Below are positions 44,938 to 54,160 of a stretch of DNA of 64,000 bases, piece by piece. The first letter of the stretch is position 1. Each line of letters starts with the position of its first letter. The notes beneath the pieces are model-generated. The model was not told the DNA's origin and made no database searches. It saw only the letters and a program-made list of their open reading frames with translations. Both the position numbers and the translations under genes were made by a program. Source of the DNA: Brevinema_A sp051649605 (GTDB taxonomy: Bacteria; Spirochaetota; Brevinematia; Brevinematales; Brevinemataceae); contig JBOFHK010000025.1 of the NCBI GenBank assembly GCA_051649605.1, forward strand, positions 71,406 to 135,405. Reading direction: 5' to 3'.

Positions 44938-47900
44938 TTATTGATCTTCTCGGATAACATAAGGAAATCGTTTTCGGATTCCAGCATAGGCAGTTGGCAC
45001 AACTAGCAGCGTAAATAAGGTAGACATAATCAGACCACCAATAACAGAAGTTGCTAAGGGTGCGTACGTATCTCCTCCTTCTCCCAGCCCCAGAGCCATA
45101 GGAAACATTCCCAAGATTGTCGTAAAGGTTGTCATACAAACAGGACGAATACGACGCACTCCAGCAATAACAGCAGCCTTATCCACATTGATACGCTGTG
45201 CTAAGAGTTGATTCATATAGTCAATTAACACGATACCGTTATTGATCACGATACCTACTAAAATAACAATTCCAATCGCAGAATAAACGTTCAAAGAATG
45301 TCCTGTCAAAAACAATAAAATCATCGAACCTAAAGCTCCAAAAGGAACAGAAATCATAATCACAAAAGGAGCAATATAGGATTCAAATTGAGCCGCCATT
45401 AAGGCATACACCACAAAAATAGCCACAAAAAACGCTGCTAATAAGGCAATCATACTTTCTTGCGTTTCTTCGTAGTCTCCTTTGAAGACAACACGTACAC
45501 CAGAAGGAATAAACATTTTATCCGCAATTACTTGCTGGATCGCCTGAACAGCACCAGTAATATTTTTCGCATAAATACCACTTGTACCAGCTTTTATTTC
45601 TAACATACGTGTTGAATCGGCACGCTCAATTTCCGAAGGTCCTAAACGTTGTTCAGCATCAACCAAAGTTCGAAAGGGGACAAAAGAGCCATTAGGAGTA
45701 GGAATATTTAAATTGAGCAAAGAATCGACCGATAAACGATCTTCTTCTTGGACACGTACACGAACATCGATATCATTACCAGTAGGGCTAAGAACAGTCG
45801 TTGCCATTCGCCCACCAAAAGAAGTACGAATCATATTAAACAATCCCATAGGAGACAATCCTGCTTTTGCCAAAGCAATACGATCTGGACGTAAAACAAT
45901 TTCTGGAACACCTCCATCGGCAGTATTACGAGGATTTTCAATCCCTTCAATTCCAGCCATTAAGGTAATCAATTGCTCTGTTGTTTTACCAGCTAAATCT
46001 AAATCATTCCCCTGAACTTGAATTACGATTGGTTCTCCTCCTGAACGACCACCAGCTCCACCACCAATCTGAATATAACTTTTCATTGGATATTTATCTA
46101 AAATTTTCTGTGCTCCAGCAGCAATTTCTTCTACGGTACGATCTCTTTCTCCACGGGTAACAAGGCTCACTCTCATATCAGATTTATGATCCAATGCAGA
46201 ACCAAACATCCCTTTAGAAGTTTTTACTTCTAAGCTGATTAATTCTAAATCATCCTTTCCGATATACTCACGAATTTCTCTCATGACTTCTCGAGAAATC
46301 GCAGCATTATATTCATAACGCGTTCCCAAAGGATAGGTAAGATAAATACGGAACTGCCCATCATCAGATACTGGCATATATTCTTTAGGTAAAAGCATTG
46401 CTAAGCCAATCACCAGTACTACAACTAGCAGATTGCCACCATAGACGACCATTTTTTTATGCTTAATACACCATTCTAAAGCATGCTTATAAATCATATC
46501 AACATCATGTAAAAACTTCTCATTGAAACGCATTTTACTTGCTTTGCTTTCAGGCATTACCTCTTCATCATCTGCTTCAAATCCTTCCATGTGTACTTCT
46601 TTAATCAAAATAGAACACAACATCGGAACAAGAGTAATAGAGATAACTAACGAGGCTAGAAGACCAACCACCACGGTAATCACCAAATCTTTAAACAGTT
46701 GCCCCATTAATCCTTCAACAAATAAAATTGGGGCAAAAACAGCAATTGTTGTTAAAGTTGAAGCAGTAATTGCCAATCCTACTTCTTGAGCTCCATTAAT
46801 TGAAGCATTAATTTTCCCTTGCCCTTCGGCTCTATGCCGAAAGATATTTTCTAACACCACAATAGACGAATCCACCATCATCCCAATCGCCAAGGTCAAA
46901 CCTGCCATCGAAATAATATTAAATGTTGTATCTGCGGCAAGCATAGCAATAAATGTGGTAATAATAGAGGTTGGAATCGAAAGACCAATAACTAATAATG
47001 ATCGCCAATCCCATAAATAGAAGAAAATTACCAATAAGGCAAAAAGCCCGCCTTGCAGTGCTGAAGAAGAGACATTAGACATTGATTTATTAATAGTATC
47101 CGCAGTATTAAATAGTTCTGAAATAACCACCGAAGGAGGAAGCGTTTGTTTTAATTCTACTAATTTTCGCTGAATGAGTTTTTCTACTTCGACGGTGTTC
47201 GCACCAGATGATTTAGTAATAAAAAGTACTACTGCGCCTCTTCCTGATTTATTTCTTGCTTCGTCTTCTATTTCTCTACCAGTAACAAATAATAAAGAAT
47301 TGTCCTCTGCTCCACCATAAGAAACTTGAGCAATATCTCTAAGAAAAATTGGTGTACTTCCACGATAAGTAATAACGATATTTTTGAAATCTTCTAAAGT
47401 TTTTAATTCTCCGTCGGTACGAACACCAAACTTATAGGTACCTTGATATACATAACCACCAGCTGTCGACACATCATTATTGGCAACAATTTGGGCAATA
47501 TTTTCTGCATCCAGATTATAGGCTTGGAGGCGGTTTTGTTCCAATTCAATATGGACTTCTGATTGGATTCCCCCAGAAACACGAACAGATCCTACACCAG
47601 GAATTTGTTCTAAAGATTTTTTAATTTGATTCTCCGCTAAATCATAGGCGGTTGCTAGATCATCAATACCAGAAATCAAAACTCCAATAACAGGAATCAT
47701 ATCAGTAGAAAATTTAAATATCCTTGGAGAATCTACACCATCTGGCAATCGAGCTCGAACAATATCTATTTTTTCACGAACATTAAACATCGCTTGATTT
47801 AAATCAGAACCCCAAGCAAACTCCAAGCGGATGGAAGAATTTCCTTCCATGGAAGTGGAAGTAATCTCATCGAGGTCCTCCACAGTTGACAATACATTCT

Positions 47901-48102
47901 CTAAGGTTCGCGTTACCGAAATCTCTACTTCTTCTGGGCCAGCCCCTAAGTAATCTGTTGTAACTGTTAACATTGGGCTTTCTATATCAGGCAAAAAATC
48001 AACAGGGAGTTTGATAGAGGCAAAAATACCTACAGCCATCACAATGAGGAGAAGCATAGACATCGCAACTGGTTTTTTAACCGAAGATTCTATAATAGAC
48101 AT
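44938..48102 (-). CDS. RND-family multidrug/solute efflux transporter, copy 1
   Basis: A 1054-residue RND pump with 12 helices, starting SIIESSVKKPVAMSM. Helix 4 carries LAIGMMVDSSIVVLENIF and helix 10 VGIVINNGIVLIDYMNQL. An acidic insert (EGFEADDEEVMPES) lies in the cytoplasmic loop near residue 505. It follows the adaptor gene by 26 bases. Together with the second RND gene it may form a mixed trimer like MdtB-MdtC, or two pumps with different substrates. Confidence 0.93.
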   Translation of the reverse strand: MSIIESSVKKPVAMSMLLLIVMAVGIFASIKLPVDFLPDIESPMLTVTTDYLGAGPEEVEISVTRTLENVLSTVEDLDEITSTSMEGNSSIRLEFAWGSDLNQAMFNVREKIDIVRARLPDGVDSPRIFKFSTDMIPVIGVLISGIDDLATAYDLAENQIKKSLEQIPGVGSVRVSGGIQSEVHIELEQNRLQAYNLDAENIAQIVANNDVSTAGGYVYQGTYKFGVRTDGELKTLEDFKNIVITYRGSTPIFLRDIAQVSYGGAEDNSLLFVTGREIEDEARNKSGRGAVVLFITKSSGANTVEVEKLIQRKLVELKQTLPPSVVISELFNTADTINKSMSNVSSSALQGGLFALLVIFFYLWDWRSLLVIGLSIPTSIITTFIAMLAADTTFNIISMAGLTLAIGMMVDSSIVVLENIFRHRAEGQGKINASINGAQEVGLAITASTLTTIAVFAPILFVEGLMGQLFKDLVITVVVGLLASLVISITLVPMLCSILIKEVHMEGFEADDEEVMPESKASKMRFNEKFLHDVDMIYKHALEWCIKHKKMVVYGGNLLVVVLVIGLAMLLPKEYMPVSDDGQFRIYLTYPLGTRYEYNAAISREVMREIREYIGKDDLELISLEVKTSKGMFGSALDHKSDMRVSLVTRGERDRTVEEIAAGAQKILDKYPMKSYIQIGGGAGGRSGGEPIVIQVQGNDLDLAGKTTEQLITLMAGIEGIENPRNTADGGVPEIVLRPDRIALAKAGLSPMGLFNMIRTSFGGRMATTVLSPTGNDIDVRVRVQEEDRLSVDSLLNLNIPTPNGSFVPFRTLVDAEQRLGPSEIERADSTRMLEIKAGTSGIYAKNITGAVQAIQQVIADKMFIPSGVRVVFKGDYEETQESMIALLAAFFVAIFVVYALMAAQFESYIAPFVIMISVPFGALGSMILLFLTGHSLNVYSAIGIVILVGIVINNGIVLIDYMNQLLAQRINVDKAAVIAGVRRIRPVCMTTFTTILGMFPMALGLGEGGDTYAPLATSVIGGLIMSTLFTLLVVPTAYAGIRKRFPYVIREDQ

Positions 48103-48128
48103 TTACTATCTTCCTTATTTTTTGTTTA

Positions 48129-49076
48129 TTATTGATTTTCTTGATCAGTAAGTTCTTCAACAGGTTGTTCTGAAACTTCGACTTCCGGTAAAGGACGAAT
48201 CGGTGCACCTTCACTAAGGTATTCTCGCCCAAAAACGATCATTTCTTCTCCTACAGAGATCCCAGAACCAATCGCCACTTGGTCTCGATAGCGTAGAGCA
48301 ATTTCTATTGGTCTTAAAACTGCTGTTTCATTTTCATTAACAAAAATAGCATCTTGACCTTCTTTGGTTTTTGCCAAAGCTGATTCAGGAACTACAAATA
48401 TATTAGTTACTTCTTCAATAAACACAAAACTTTCTGCAAATATCCCAGAAAATAAGGCATGGTCTTTATTGTCAATTGTGGCCCGAACAGTTAAAGATCG
48501 AGTATCGGGATTTAACGATAAATCACGACGGGTAATTTCTCCTTCAAAAACACGGTCGGGCACAGCTCGGGTACGAAAATATACAGGTTGTCCTACTTTA
48601 ATTTCTGGAGCATAATTTTCTGGGACTTGGATCAAGGCCTCAAGCTTATTAATATCTCCTACCATTGCCACAGCAGTCCCTATAGTAACATCAGCACCTT
48701 CTGATACCAAAATACGCGTAACAACCCCATTTACTGGACTAGTAACAGGTGCAGCCGCATAACGAGCCCCCACTTCAAAACGATCGATGGAAACTACTGA
48801 TTGATTTCTTCGGACAGAATCTCCTTCAAAACGATTAAAACGAAGTACTTTCCCAGTAACAGGTGATGTAATCGATACTTCATTCTCTGCTTTTAATTCT
48901 CCATAAAGATCTAAATATCGTTGTAACGATCCTAGTTCGGCTTTTCGGACAAGTACTGTTGTTCTATTGTCTACAACACGCTCTTCTGTTTTTCCTTTAG
49001 AAACCATACGAAAAACAATAAAACCAGCAATTACTAATATAGCGGTTACGATTCCTATCTTCATTTTAGAATTCAT
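48129..49076 (-). CDS. RND periplasmic adaptor (membrane fusion protein)
   Basis: A 315-residue adaptor with an N-terminal membrane anchor (KIGIVTAILVIAGFIVF), a lipoyl-like domain (VSITSPVTGKVLRFNRFEGD and VTSPVNGVVTRILVSEGADV) with almost no helical hairpin between its halves, then a beta-barrel domain (about 150-220) and a membrane-proximal domain. It links the RND pumps to the TolC protein encoded just upstream. The acidic tail (VEVSEQPVEELTDQENQ) is unusual. Confidence 0.92.
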   Translation of the reverse strand: MNSKMKIGIVTAILVIAGFIVFRMVSKGKTEERVVDNRTTVLVRKAELGSLQRYLDLYGELKAENEVSITSPVTGKVLRFNRFEGDSVRRNQSVVSIDRFEVGARYAAAPVTSPVNGVVTRILVSEGADVTIGTAVAMVGDINKLEALIQVPENYAPEIKVGQPVYFRTRAVPDRVFEGEITRRDLSLNPDTRSLTVRATIDNKDHALFSGIFAESFVFIEEVTNIFVVPESALAKTKEGQDAIFVNENETAVLRPIEIALRYRDQVAIGSGISVGEEMIVFGREYLSEGAPIRPLPEVEVSEQPVEELTDQENQ

Positions 49077-49088
49077 TCTATGTACCTC

Positions 49089-50588
49089 TTATTCTACCAT
49101 ATTATTAATTTGTATTTTATTCATTTCTTCCAAAAACCTTGGAAGAGAGTTGATTGCCTGTTGAAGGGTCAATTTGGCATTCAGTTCGTTGTATACAGAA
49201 AGTAGTAAATTTCTTTTTGCATCAATATAATCTACCTGAGCTTGATTAAGTTCGATAATTGAAATACGACCAAAGCGATACTGTTCTTGAGCAATTTCTG
49301 AAGCACGACGGGCTTGTTCTTCACTAACACGAAAAGAATTTACACTTTGACCCATCTCTCGAATAGTAAGAAGCGTATTTTTTACTTCAATTAATTTTTG
49401 TTCTTCCGCATCCAGCAAAGCATATTGGGCTTTAGTAATTTCTGTATCAGCCGCTTTAACACGGGAAGCAACCCCAGTCCCAGGAATCCACTCTAAAATC
49501 GGTACTTGTAGTGAAGCACTTACCCCATATTGTCCATTATAAGATGATTCTCCAAAACTACCAATAGCAACATCACGACCCCACGATGGGTTATAATCAA
49601 AGCGAAGGTCTACTTTAGGAAGACGTACAGCATTTTGTTGACCTTTTTGATTCTTTGCATTTTGATAAGCAGCTCTTAGAGTTGCAAGCATCGTATCATT
49701 AGAAAAAATATACTCTAAAGAAGAGTTTTCATCAAAAGGAGAAAATTCAATATTCGTTACCTGAAGTAAATCTCCTTTTAATTCTATAAAAGTATCTGGT
49801 TCGGCAACATAGCCTATATAACGATAAAAATCCTCTTTCGAGAATAAACGATTTTTTTCTGCCGTAAAATAGGTTGGTTGAGCACTATAAAACTGAGAAC
49901 GTGATAAAGACACATCAAAATCAGAAACCCGTCCATTTCGATAATTGATTTCCGCCTGTGCCAACTGGTCTCTCAGTTGTCTTAGACGTTCTAAAGTAAC
50001 CTTAACTTCTTCCTGTTTGAGAAACTGATCATAATATCGAATCGCTGTTTGGTATACAATCTCGCGGATTTTATTCGTATAAGTATTTTGTAGGTTTAGA
50101 TAATTTTCTTTGGCAATACGATAAGAGTATAAATTGGCAAATCCATTAAAAATCGTTTTTGATAAAACAATAGAAGGTAAGGATAAATCCATCTTAAAAC
50201 CTTCGCTTGTCGCAGCAATATCATTAGGATTTCCTGAAGTCGTAAATAAATTCCGAAAATCAGCGCTAGCAGAAACAGTTAAATTGGGGACATAAAAATC
50301 CTGTATTGATCCAGTATATAGAGATTTAGAACTATCCAAATCTTTTTTTGCCTGTGCTAATTCTAGATTATTTAAAATCGCTAAATTAATTGTTTCTTTT
50401 AGAGTCCATTGATTGGTATGAGAGCTTGGCTGTAAAATATATGAATTGTCAAAATTTGCTGATTGTTGCAATAACATGTCAATATCGTAAATTTCCTGAT
50501 TAGGAAATAACGATTTGGGAAGATCTTGGGTATATACAAAAGATATTAGACAAAAAAATATAACACCATATAGCCAATATTTAGACAT
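49089..50588 (-). CDS. TolC-family outer membrane efflux protein
   Basis: A 499-residue outer-membrane channel with a signal peptide (WLYGVIFFCLISFVYTQ). Two OEP repeats: about 60-260 (including LNLQNTYTNKIREIVYQTAI) and about 295-480 (AEEQKLIEVKNTLLTIREM; QYRFGRISIIELNQAQVDY), which form the helical tunnel. It is the first gene of the efflux operon and is followed 12 bases later by the adaptor. Confidence 0.93.
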   Translation of the reverse strand: MSKYWLYGVIFFCLISFVYTQDLPKSLFPNQEIYDIDMLLQQSANFDNSYILQPSSHTNQWTLKETINLAILNNLELAQAKKDLDSSKSLYTGSIQDFYVPNLTVSASADFRNLFTTSGNPNDIAATSEGFKMDLSLPSIVLSKTIFNGFANLYSYRIAKENYLNLQNTYTNKIREIVYQTAIRYYDQFLKQEEVKVTLERLRQLRDQLAQAEINYRNGRVSDFDVSLSRSQFYSAQPTYFTAEKNRLFSKEDFYRYIGYVAEPDTFIELKGDLLQVTNIEFSPFDENSSLEYIFSNDTMLATLRAAYQNAKNQKGQQNAVRLPKVDLRFDYNPSWGRDVAIGSFGESSYNGQYGVSASLQVPILEWIPGTGVASRVKAADTEITKAQYALLDAEEQKLIEVKNTLLTIREMGQSVNSFRVSEEQARRASEIAQEQYRFGRISIIELNQAQVDYIDAKRNLLLSVYNELNAKLTLQQAINSLPRFLEEMNKIQINNMVE

Positions 50589-50685
50589 TAAAATCTCCTA
50601 AGTTTTTATAAATAGAATTAAGGGTATCACTATAATAAGTAATTAATTTTTTAATACGATTCTTTAATTTATAAATATTTTTATA

Positions 50686-52026
50686 TTATTCAGAAAGTAT
50701 ATCTTTATGAAGATCATACTCATTAATCAAATCTTTAAAAAACATCCCTCGGTGTTCATAAGAAACAAATTCATCAAATGATGTAGCACCAGGCGACAAT
50801 ATAATTGTATCTCCTTCTTGGGCATAAGAAATTGCTTGGATAAAAGCTTCTTTTAATCGGAAACTAGCCAAGCATTCTATATTATCCCAAGAATTTGTAA
50901 GCTCTTCTGCTAACTCACCAAAAACAAACGCTTTTTTTACCTTATTGGCAATTGTTTCTCTAATAAGTCCGTAATCTAATCCTTTACTCCGCCCTCCAGC
51001 AAGGAGTAAAATTTTTTTTGGGAAAGATTGTACCGCCAAAGCTAGAGCTTGGGTTGTGGTCGCCTTAGAATCGTTGTAAAACTTAATCCCATGATAAGAG
51101 CCAACAAATTCTAATCGATGCTCTACTCCACGAAAAGAACAGAGAGTCTCTCCTATCAGTTTGCTATCTATTCCTAAAAGGACAGCGACAGCAAAAACAA
51201 TTAAGGCATTTTGAATATTATGCTGTCCTACCAGGGTAATATTTTTTACATCAAACTGGCGTTCTTGCTTATAATAGACGTGTCCCTCATACAAAGATAT
51301 ATCTCCCAATTCTTTACAGGAAAAATAGAATAAAGAAGCATTAAGCTTCTCTGCAAAAGAAACAATAGTAGGATCATCTTTATTGATAAGAGACCAATCT
51401 TCGCTCCTTTGATTCACAAAAATTTTTTTCTTAGTAGCAATATAATCATCCATGGAATCATAGCGATCCAAATGATCTTCATGAATATTTGTAATAACCG
51501 CAATGTGCGGGCGAAATTCAGATAGAGACTCTAACTGAAAACTAGATAGCTCTACAATAAATAGATAATCCTGATATTTTTCATCAGCATAGTCAAATAT
51601 GGGAATTCCAATATTGCCTACTAATAGGCTAGGTTTTGCACTAGATAATACGTGTCCCAACCAAGAAACTACTGTTGTTTTACCATCTGTACCTGTTACT
51701 GCAATATATGTTCTTGTCGGAAACAAACAATAAAAATATTCAATATCATTGAGAATTTCTATCCCTTTTACCAAGGCTTGCTGTACCAAAGGAATGCAAC
51801 GGGGAACACCAGGGCTAATAAAAATTTTTTGAATGGGGTAACGCTCTAAAAGATCAGGAGTTTGTGAACCCAGTTCGTTAATAATATCACCATCTAATGT
51901 TTGGAGAAGATTTTGTTGCTCTATCGTATTTTGTGAATCAGCAATTAATAAGGTTTTTTGTTGCTTAATCAAAAACTTAGCTAATGTATACGAAGTCCTT
52001 TTTGTAAATCCCAGTATCAAATACAA
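50686..52026 (-). CDS. murD: UDP-N-acetylmuramoyl-L-alanine--D-glutamate ligase
   Basis: A 446-residue Mur ligase that adds D-glutamate to UDP-MurNAc-L-Ala. ATP loop: VTGTDGKTT. Further marks: NIHEDHLDRY, GVEHRLEFVGSYHGIKFYNDSKATT and LLAGGRSKGLDYG, the last two MurD-specific. The start is TTG at 52026, with AAGGAAC 4-5 bases before it. It is not in a dcw cluster; it lies between the efflux operon and a divergent response regulator. Confidence 0.95.
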   Translation of the reverse strand: MYLILGFTKRTSYTLAKFLIKQQKTLLIADSQNTIEQQNLLQTLDGDIINELGSQTPDLLERYPIQKIFISPGVPRCIPLVQQALVKGIEILNDIEYFYCLFPTRTYIAVTGTDGKTTVVSWLGHVLSSAKPSLLVGNIGIPIFDYADEKYQDYLFIVELSSFQLESLSEFRPHIAVITNIHEDHLDRYDSMDDYIATKKKIFVNQRSEDWSLINKDDPTIVSFAEKLNASLFYFSCKELGDISLYEGHVYYKQERQFDVKNITLVGQHNIQNALIVFAVAVLLGIDSKLIGETLCSFRGVEHRLEFVGSYHGIKFYNDSKATTTQALALAVQSFPKKILLLAGGRSKGLDYGLIRETIANKVKKAFVFGELAEELTNSWDNIECLASFRLKEAFIQAISYAQEGDTIILSPGATSFDEFVSYEHRGMFFKDLINEYDLHKDILSE

Positions 52027-52133
52027 TTCTGTTCCTTAAACTCTTAATAAATGTTTATTATTACATAGTACTATTATACGATTTTTATATTAAAAAAGCA
52101 AGTGAAAATTACTGTTACATTAACTTTATACTC

Positions 52134-52162
52134 TTGATTTTTAAAGTGATATAACTTATACT
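52134..52162 (+). promoter_or_regulatory. Sigma-70-type promoter of the NtrC-like regulator
   Basis: TTGATT (52134-52139), 17 bases, TATACT (52157-52162), about 70 bases before the start codon. Confidence 0.6.
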
Positions 52163-52233
52163 ATACTAGACTCTGTAAGAAGTTTTTTAGGTTTACTTCA
52201 CAATAATATTTTATACACACAAAAGAGGAAAAA

Positions 52234-53406
52234 ATGTCAAAAAAAATGGTTCTTATAATTGATGATGAAGAAAATATCCGTAGTGGATTAATTTTTGCCC
52301 TCCAAGACGAAGGATACAGTATTCAAAGTGCAAACAATGGAGTCCAAGGTTTAGAAAAATTAAACCTCTTTCTTCCCGATTTAGTTATCTGTGATGTAAA
52401 AATGCCAGAGCTCAGCGGTATAGAATTTCTCAAACAAGCAAAGAACAAACACCCCCATATTCCTATTATTATGTTGACAGGACATGCAGGGCTAGATGAT
52501 GCCATCAACGCAATGAAATTAGGAGCTTATGATTTTTTAACCAAACCTGTTCATTTAGAAAAATTATTCTTATTAATTAAACGAGCCATTGAATCCACAG
52601 AGAATATAAAATATTCTAAAGAGTTAGAAAAACGTATTGACGAACGAAAAGGATTTAAGCCTATTATTGGTAATTCCCCTGCTATCCATCAGGTCATTAA
52701 TATTCTCAAACAGGTTGCTCCAACAGATGCTACTATTCTTCTCACAGGAGAAAGCGGGGTTGGTAAAGAAATTTTTGCAACCGCAATCTATGAAAATAGC
52801 GAACGTTCCCAAGGCCCTTTTATCAAAGTTCATTGTGGAGCTTTACCAGAAAGTCTCTTAGAAAGTGAGCTTTTTGGACATGAAAAAGGAGCTTTTACAG
52901 GAGCCACCACCAAAAGAAAAGGACGTTTCGAACGAGCAGATGGGGGTACGATTTTTCTTGATGAAATTGGAGATATTAGTCCCCAAGTCCAAATTAAGCT
53001 CCTTCGTGTCCTACAAGAACGTGAATTTGAACGTATTGGCGGTGAAGAAACACTCCATACCGATATTAGAATCATTATCGCAACCAACAAAAACCTTCGA
53101 GAAGCAGTCGCACAGGGAATCTTCCGAGAAGATCTATTTTATCGTTTAAATGTCGTCGAAATCTATATCCCCCCCCTTCGGGAACGTAAAGAAGATATCC
53201 CAGAGCTTGCAATATTTTTTTTGAAACAAATTTCAGAAAAATACCAAAAAACTATTACAAATTTTTCCCCAGAAGTATTACATAAATTTTTAGAATATCC
53301 TTGGCCAGGCAATATTCGCGAACTTCAAAATGCTGTGGAAACTGCCGTTGTTTTGTCATCCGATTCGATTATTACCATATCTAACCTACCAAAACACCTA
53401 CAATAA
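52234..53406 (+). CDS. Sigma-54-dependent response regulator lacking a DNA-binding domain (FlgR-like)
   Basis: A 390-residue NtrC-class protein. Receiver domain 1-120 with phosphoacceptor Asp54 (VICDVKMPE) and Lys104 in LTKPVHL; AAA+ domain about 142-385 with Walker A GESGVGKE (172-179), the sigma-54 contact loop GAFTGA (219-224), Walker B GGTIFLDEIGD (237-247) and WPGNIRELQNAVE. It stops right after the AAA+ domain (NLPKHLQ) and a terminator follows, so the usual Fis-type helix-turn-helix is absent. Helicobacter FlgR and Chlamydia CtcC have the same layout and act without enhancer binding. Flagellar control is a plausible role here; no partner kinase is in view. Confidence 0.92.
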   Translation: MSKKMVLIIDDEENIRSGLIFALQDEGYSIQSANNGVQGLEKLNLFLPDLVICDVKMPELSGIEFLKQAKNKHPHIPIIMLTGHAGLDDAINAMKLGAYDFLTKPVHLEKLFLLIKRAIESTENIKYSKELEKRIDERKGFKPIIGNSPAIHQVINILKQVAPTDATILLTGESGVGKEIFATAIYENSERSQGPFIKVHCGALPESLLESELFGHEKGAFTGATTKRKGRFERADGGTIFLDEIGDISPQVQIKLLRVLQEREFERIGGEETLHTDIRIIIATNKNLREAVAQGIFREDLFYRLNVVEIYIPPLRERKEDIPELAIFFLKQISEKYQKTITNFSPEVLHKFLEYPWPGNIRELQNAVETAVVLSSDSIITISNLPKHLQ

Positions 53407-53410
53407 AAAA

Positions 53411-53446
53411 AATAAGCCTTCTAAAAATTTTAGAAGGCTTATTTAT
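53411..53446 (+). terminator. Intrinsic terminator after the response regulator
   Basis: A 16-bp inverted repeat (53411-53426 with 53428-53443, core AAGCCTTCTAAAA) followed by TTAT, 5 bases after the stop codon. Its closeness to the stop confirms that the gene ends here and is not truncated by a downstream frameshift. Confidence 0.85.
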
Positions 53447-53527
53447 CAAGGCTTATACAATGCTTTGAAACATTGCATATCTATTATCGTATTTTTTTTA
53501 CTTTTCTTTATAATTTAATACTACTCT

Positions 53528-54160
53528 TTATAACTCTTCATTAATATAATGTTGATTCCAACTCAGTAAGCTTTTCTCTTTTAAGGTTTGGATAATCATT
53601 TTTTTTCGCTCTATAAGACCTTTTTCTTTAATAAGTACCACTTTACCTTGATGAATATCCTCTCGGTATTCATTAAATAATAAATCTTGAATGATATTCG
53701 TAGCAAAAGGATTTTTTTCTCGATAATCAAATTCTGGAGAAATAAACTCTGTAAACGGTGTAACAAAAAAAATTAAGTCATATTTTCTATTAAGATCACG
53801 GCAAGAGCTTTCATAATCATTAAAAAAATAGCTTAGTGTTTTTCCCTCAAAGAAGAGATCTTTTATATGATCATAGGCAAAACGAGAGAGACCATTTTTG
53901 AGATAAACAGCATAATCTAAATAAGAACGATCCGATACAATTCCTTTCCCCAGAGCATCTGCCTCTTGCTCAGTTTCAATTTTGCGTTTTAAAATCGTTG
54001 TTTCAAAATTGATAAAATTCATTGGGGTATTAATTAAGGTACCTTGTTCTAAAAACTCCCTTGCAAACTCAGGAATATAAGTGCTTTCTAGCACTTCAGC
54101 AAGCCACAGAGCTAAAGTAGTTTTTCCAATACCATGCGTTCCTGTAAACGAAATATTCAT
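53528..54160 (-). CDS. P-loop ATPase, NadR-like kinase/AAA_28 type
   Basis: A 210-residue protein. P-loop GTHGIGKT (7-14), then EFAREFLEQG and SDRSYLDYAVYL, as in NadR ribosylnicotinamide kinase-like ATPases (AAA_28). Such proteins phosphorylate a small molecule, but the substrate here is unknown. It is the last gene of the surface-glycan operon and overlaps the preceding gene by one base. Confidence 0.8.
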   Translation of the reverse strand: MNISFTGTHGIGKTTLALWLAEVLESTYIPEFAREFLEQGTLINTPMNFINFETTILKRKIETEQEADALGKGIVSDRSYLDYAVYLKNGLSRFAYDHIKDLFFEGKTLSYFFNDYESSCRDLNRKYDLIFFVTPFTEFISPEFDYREKNPFATNIIQDLLFNEYREDIHQGKVVLIKEKGLIERKKMIIQTLKEKSLLSWNQHYINEEL

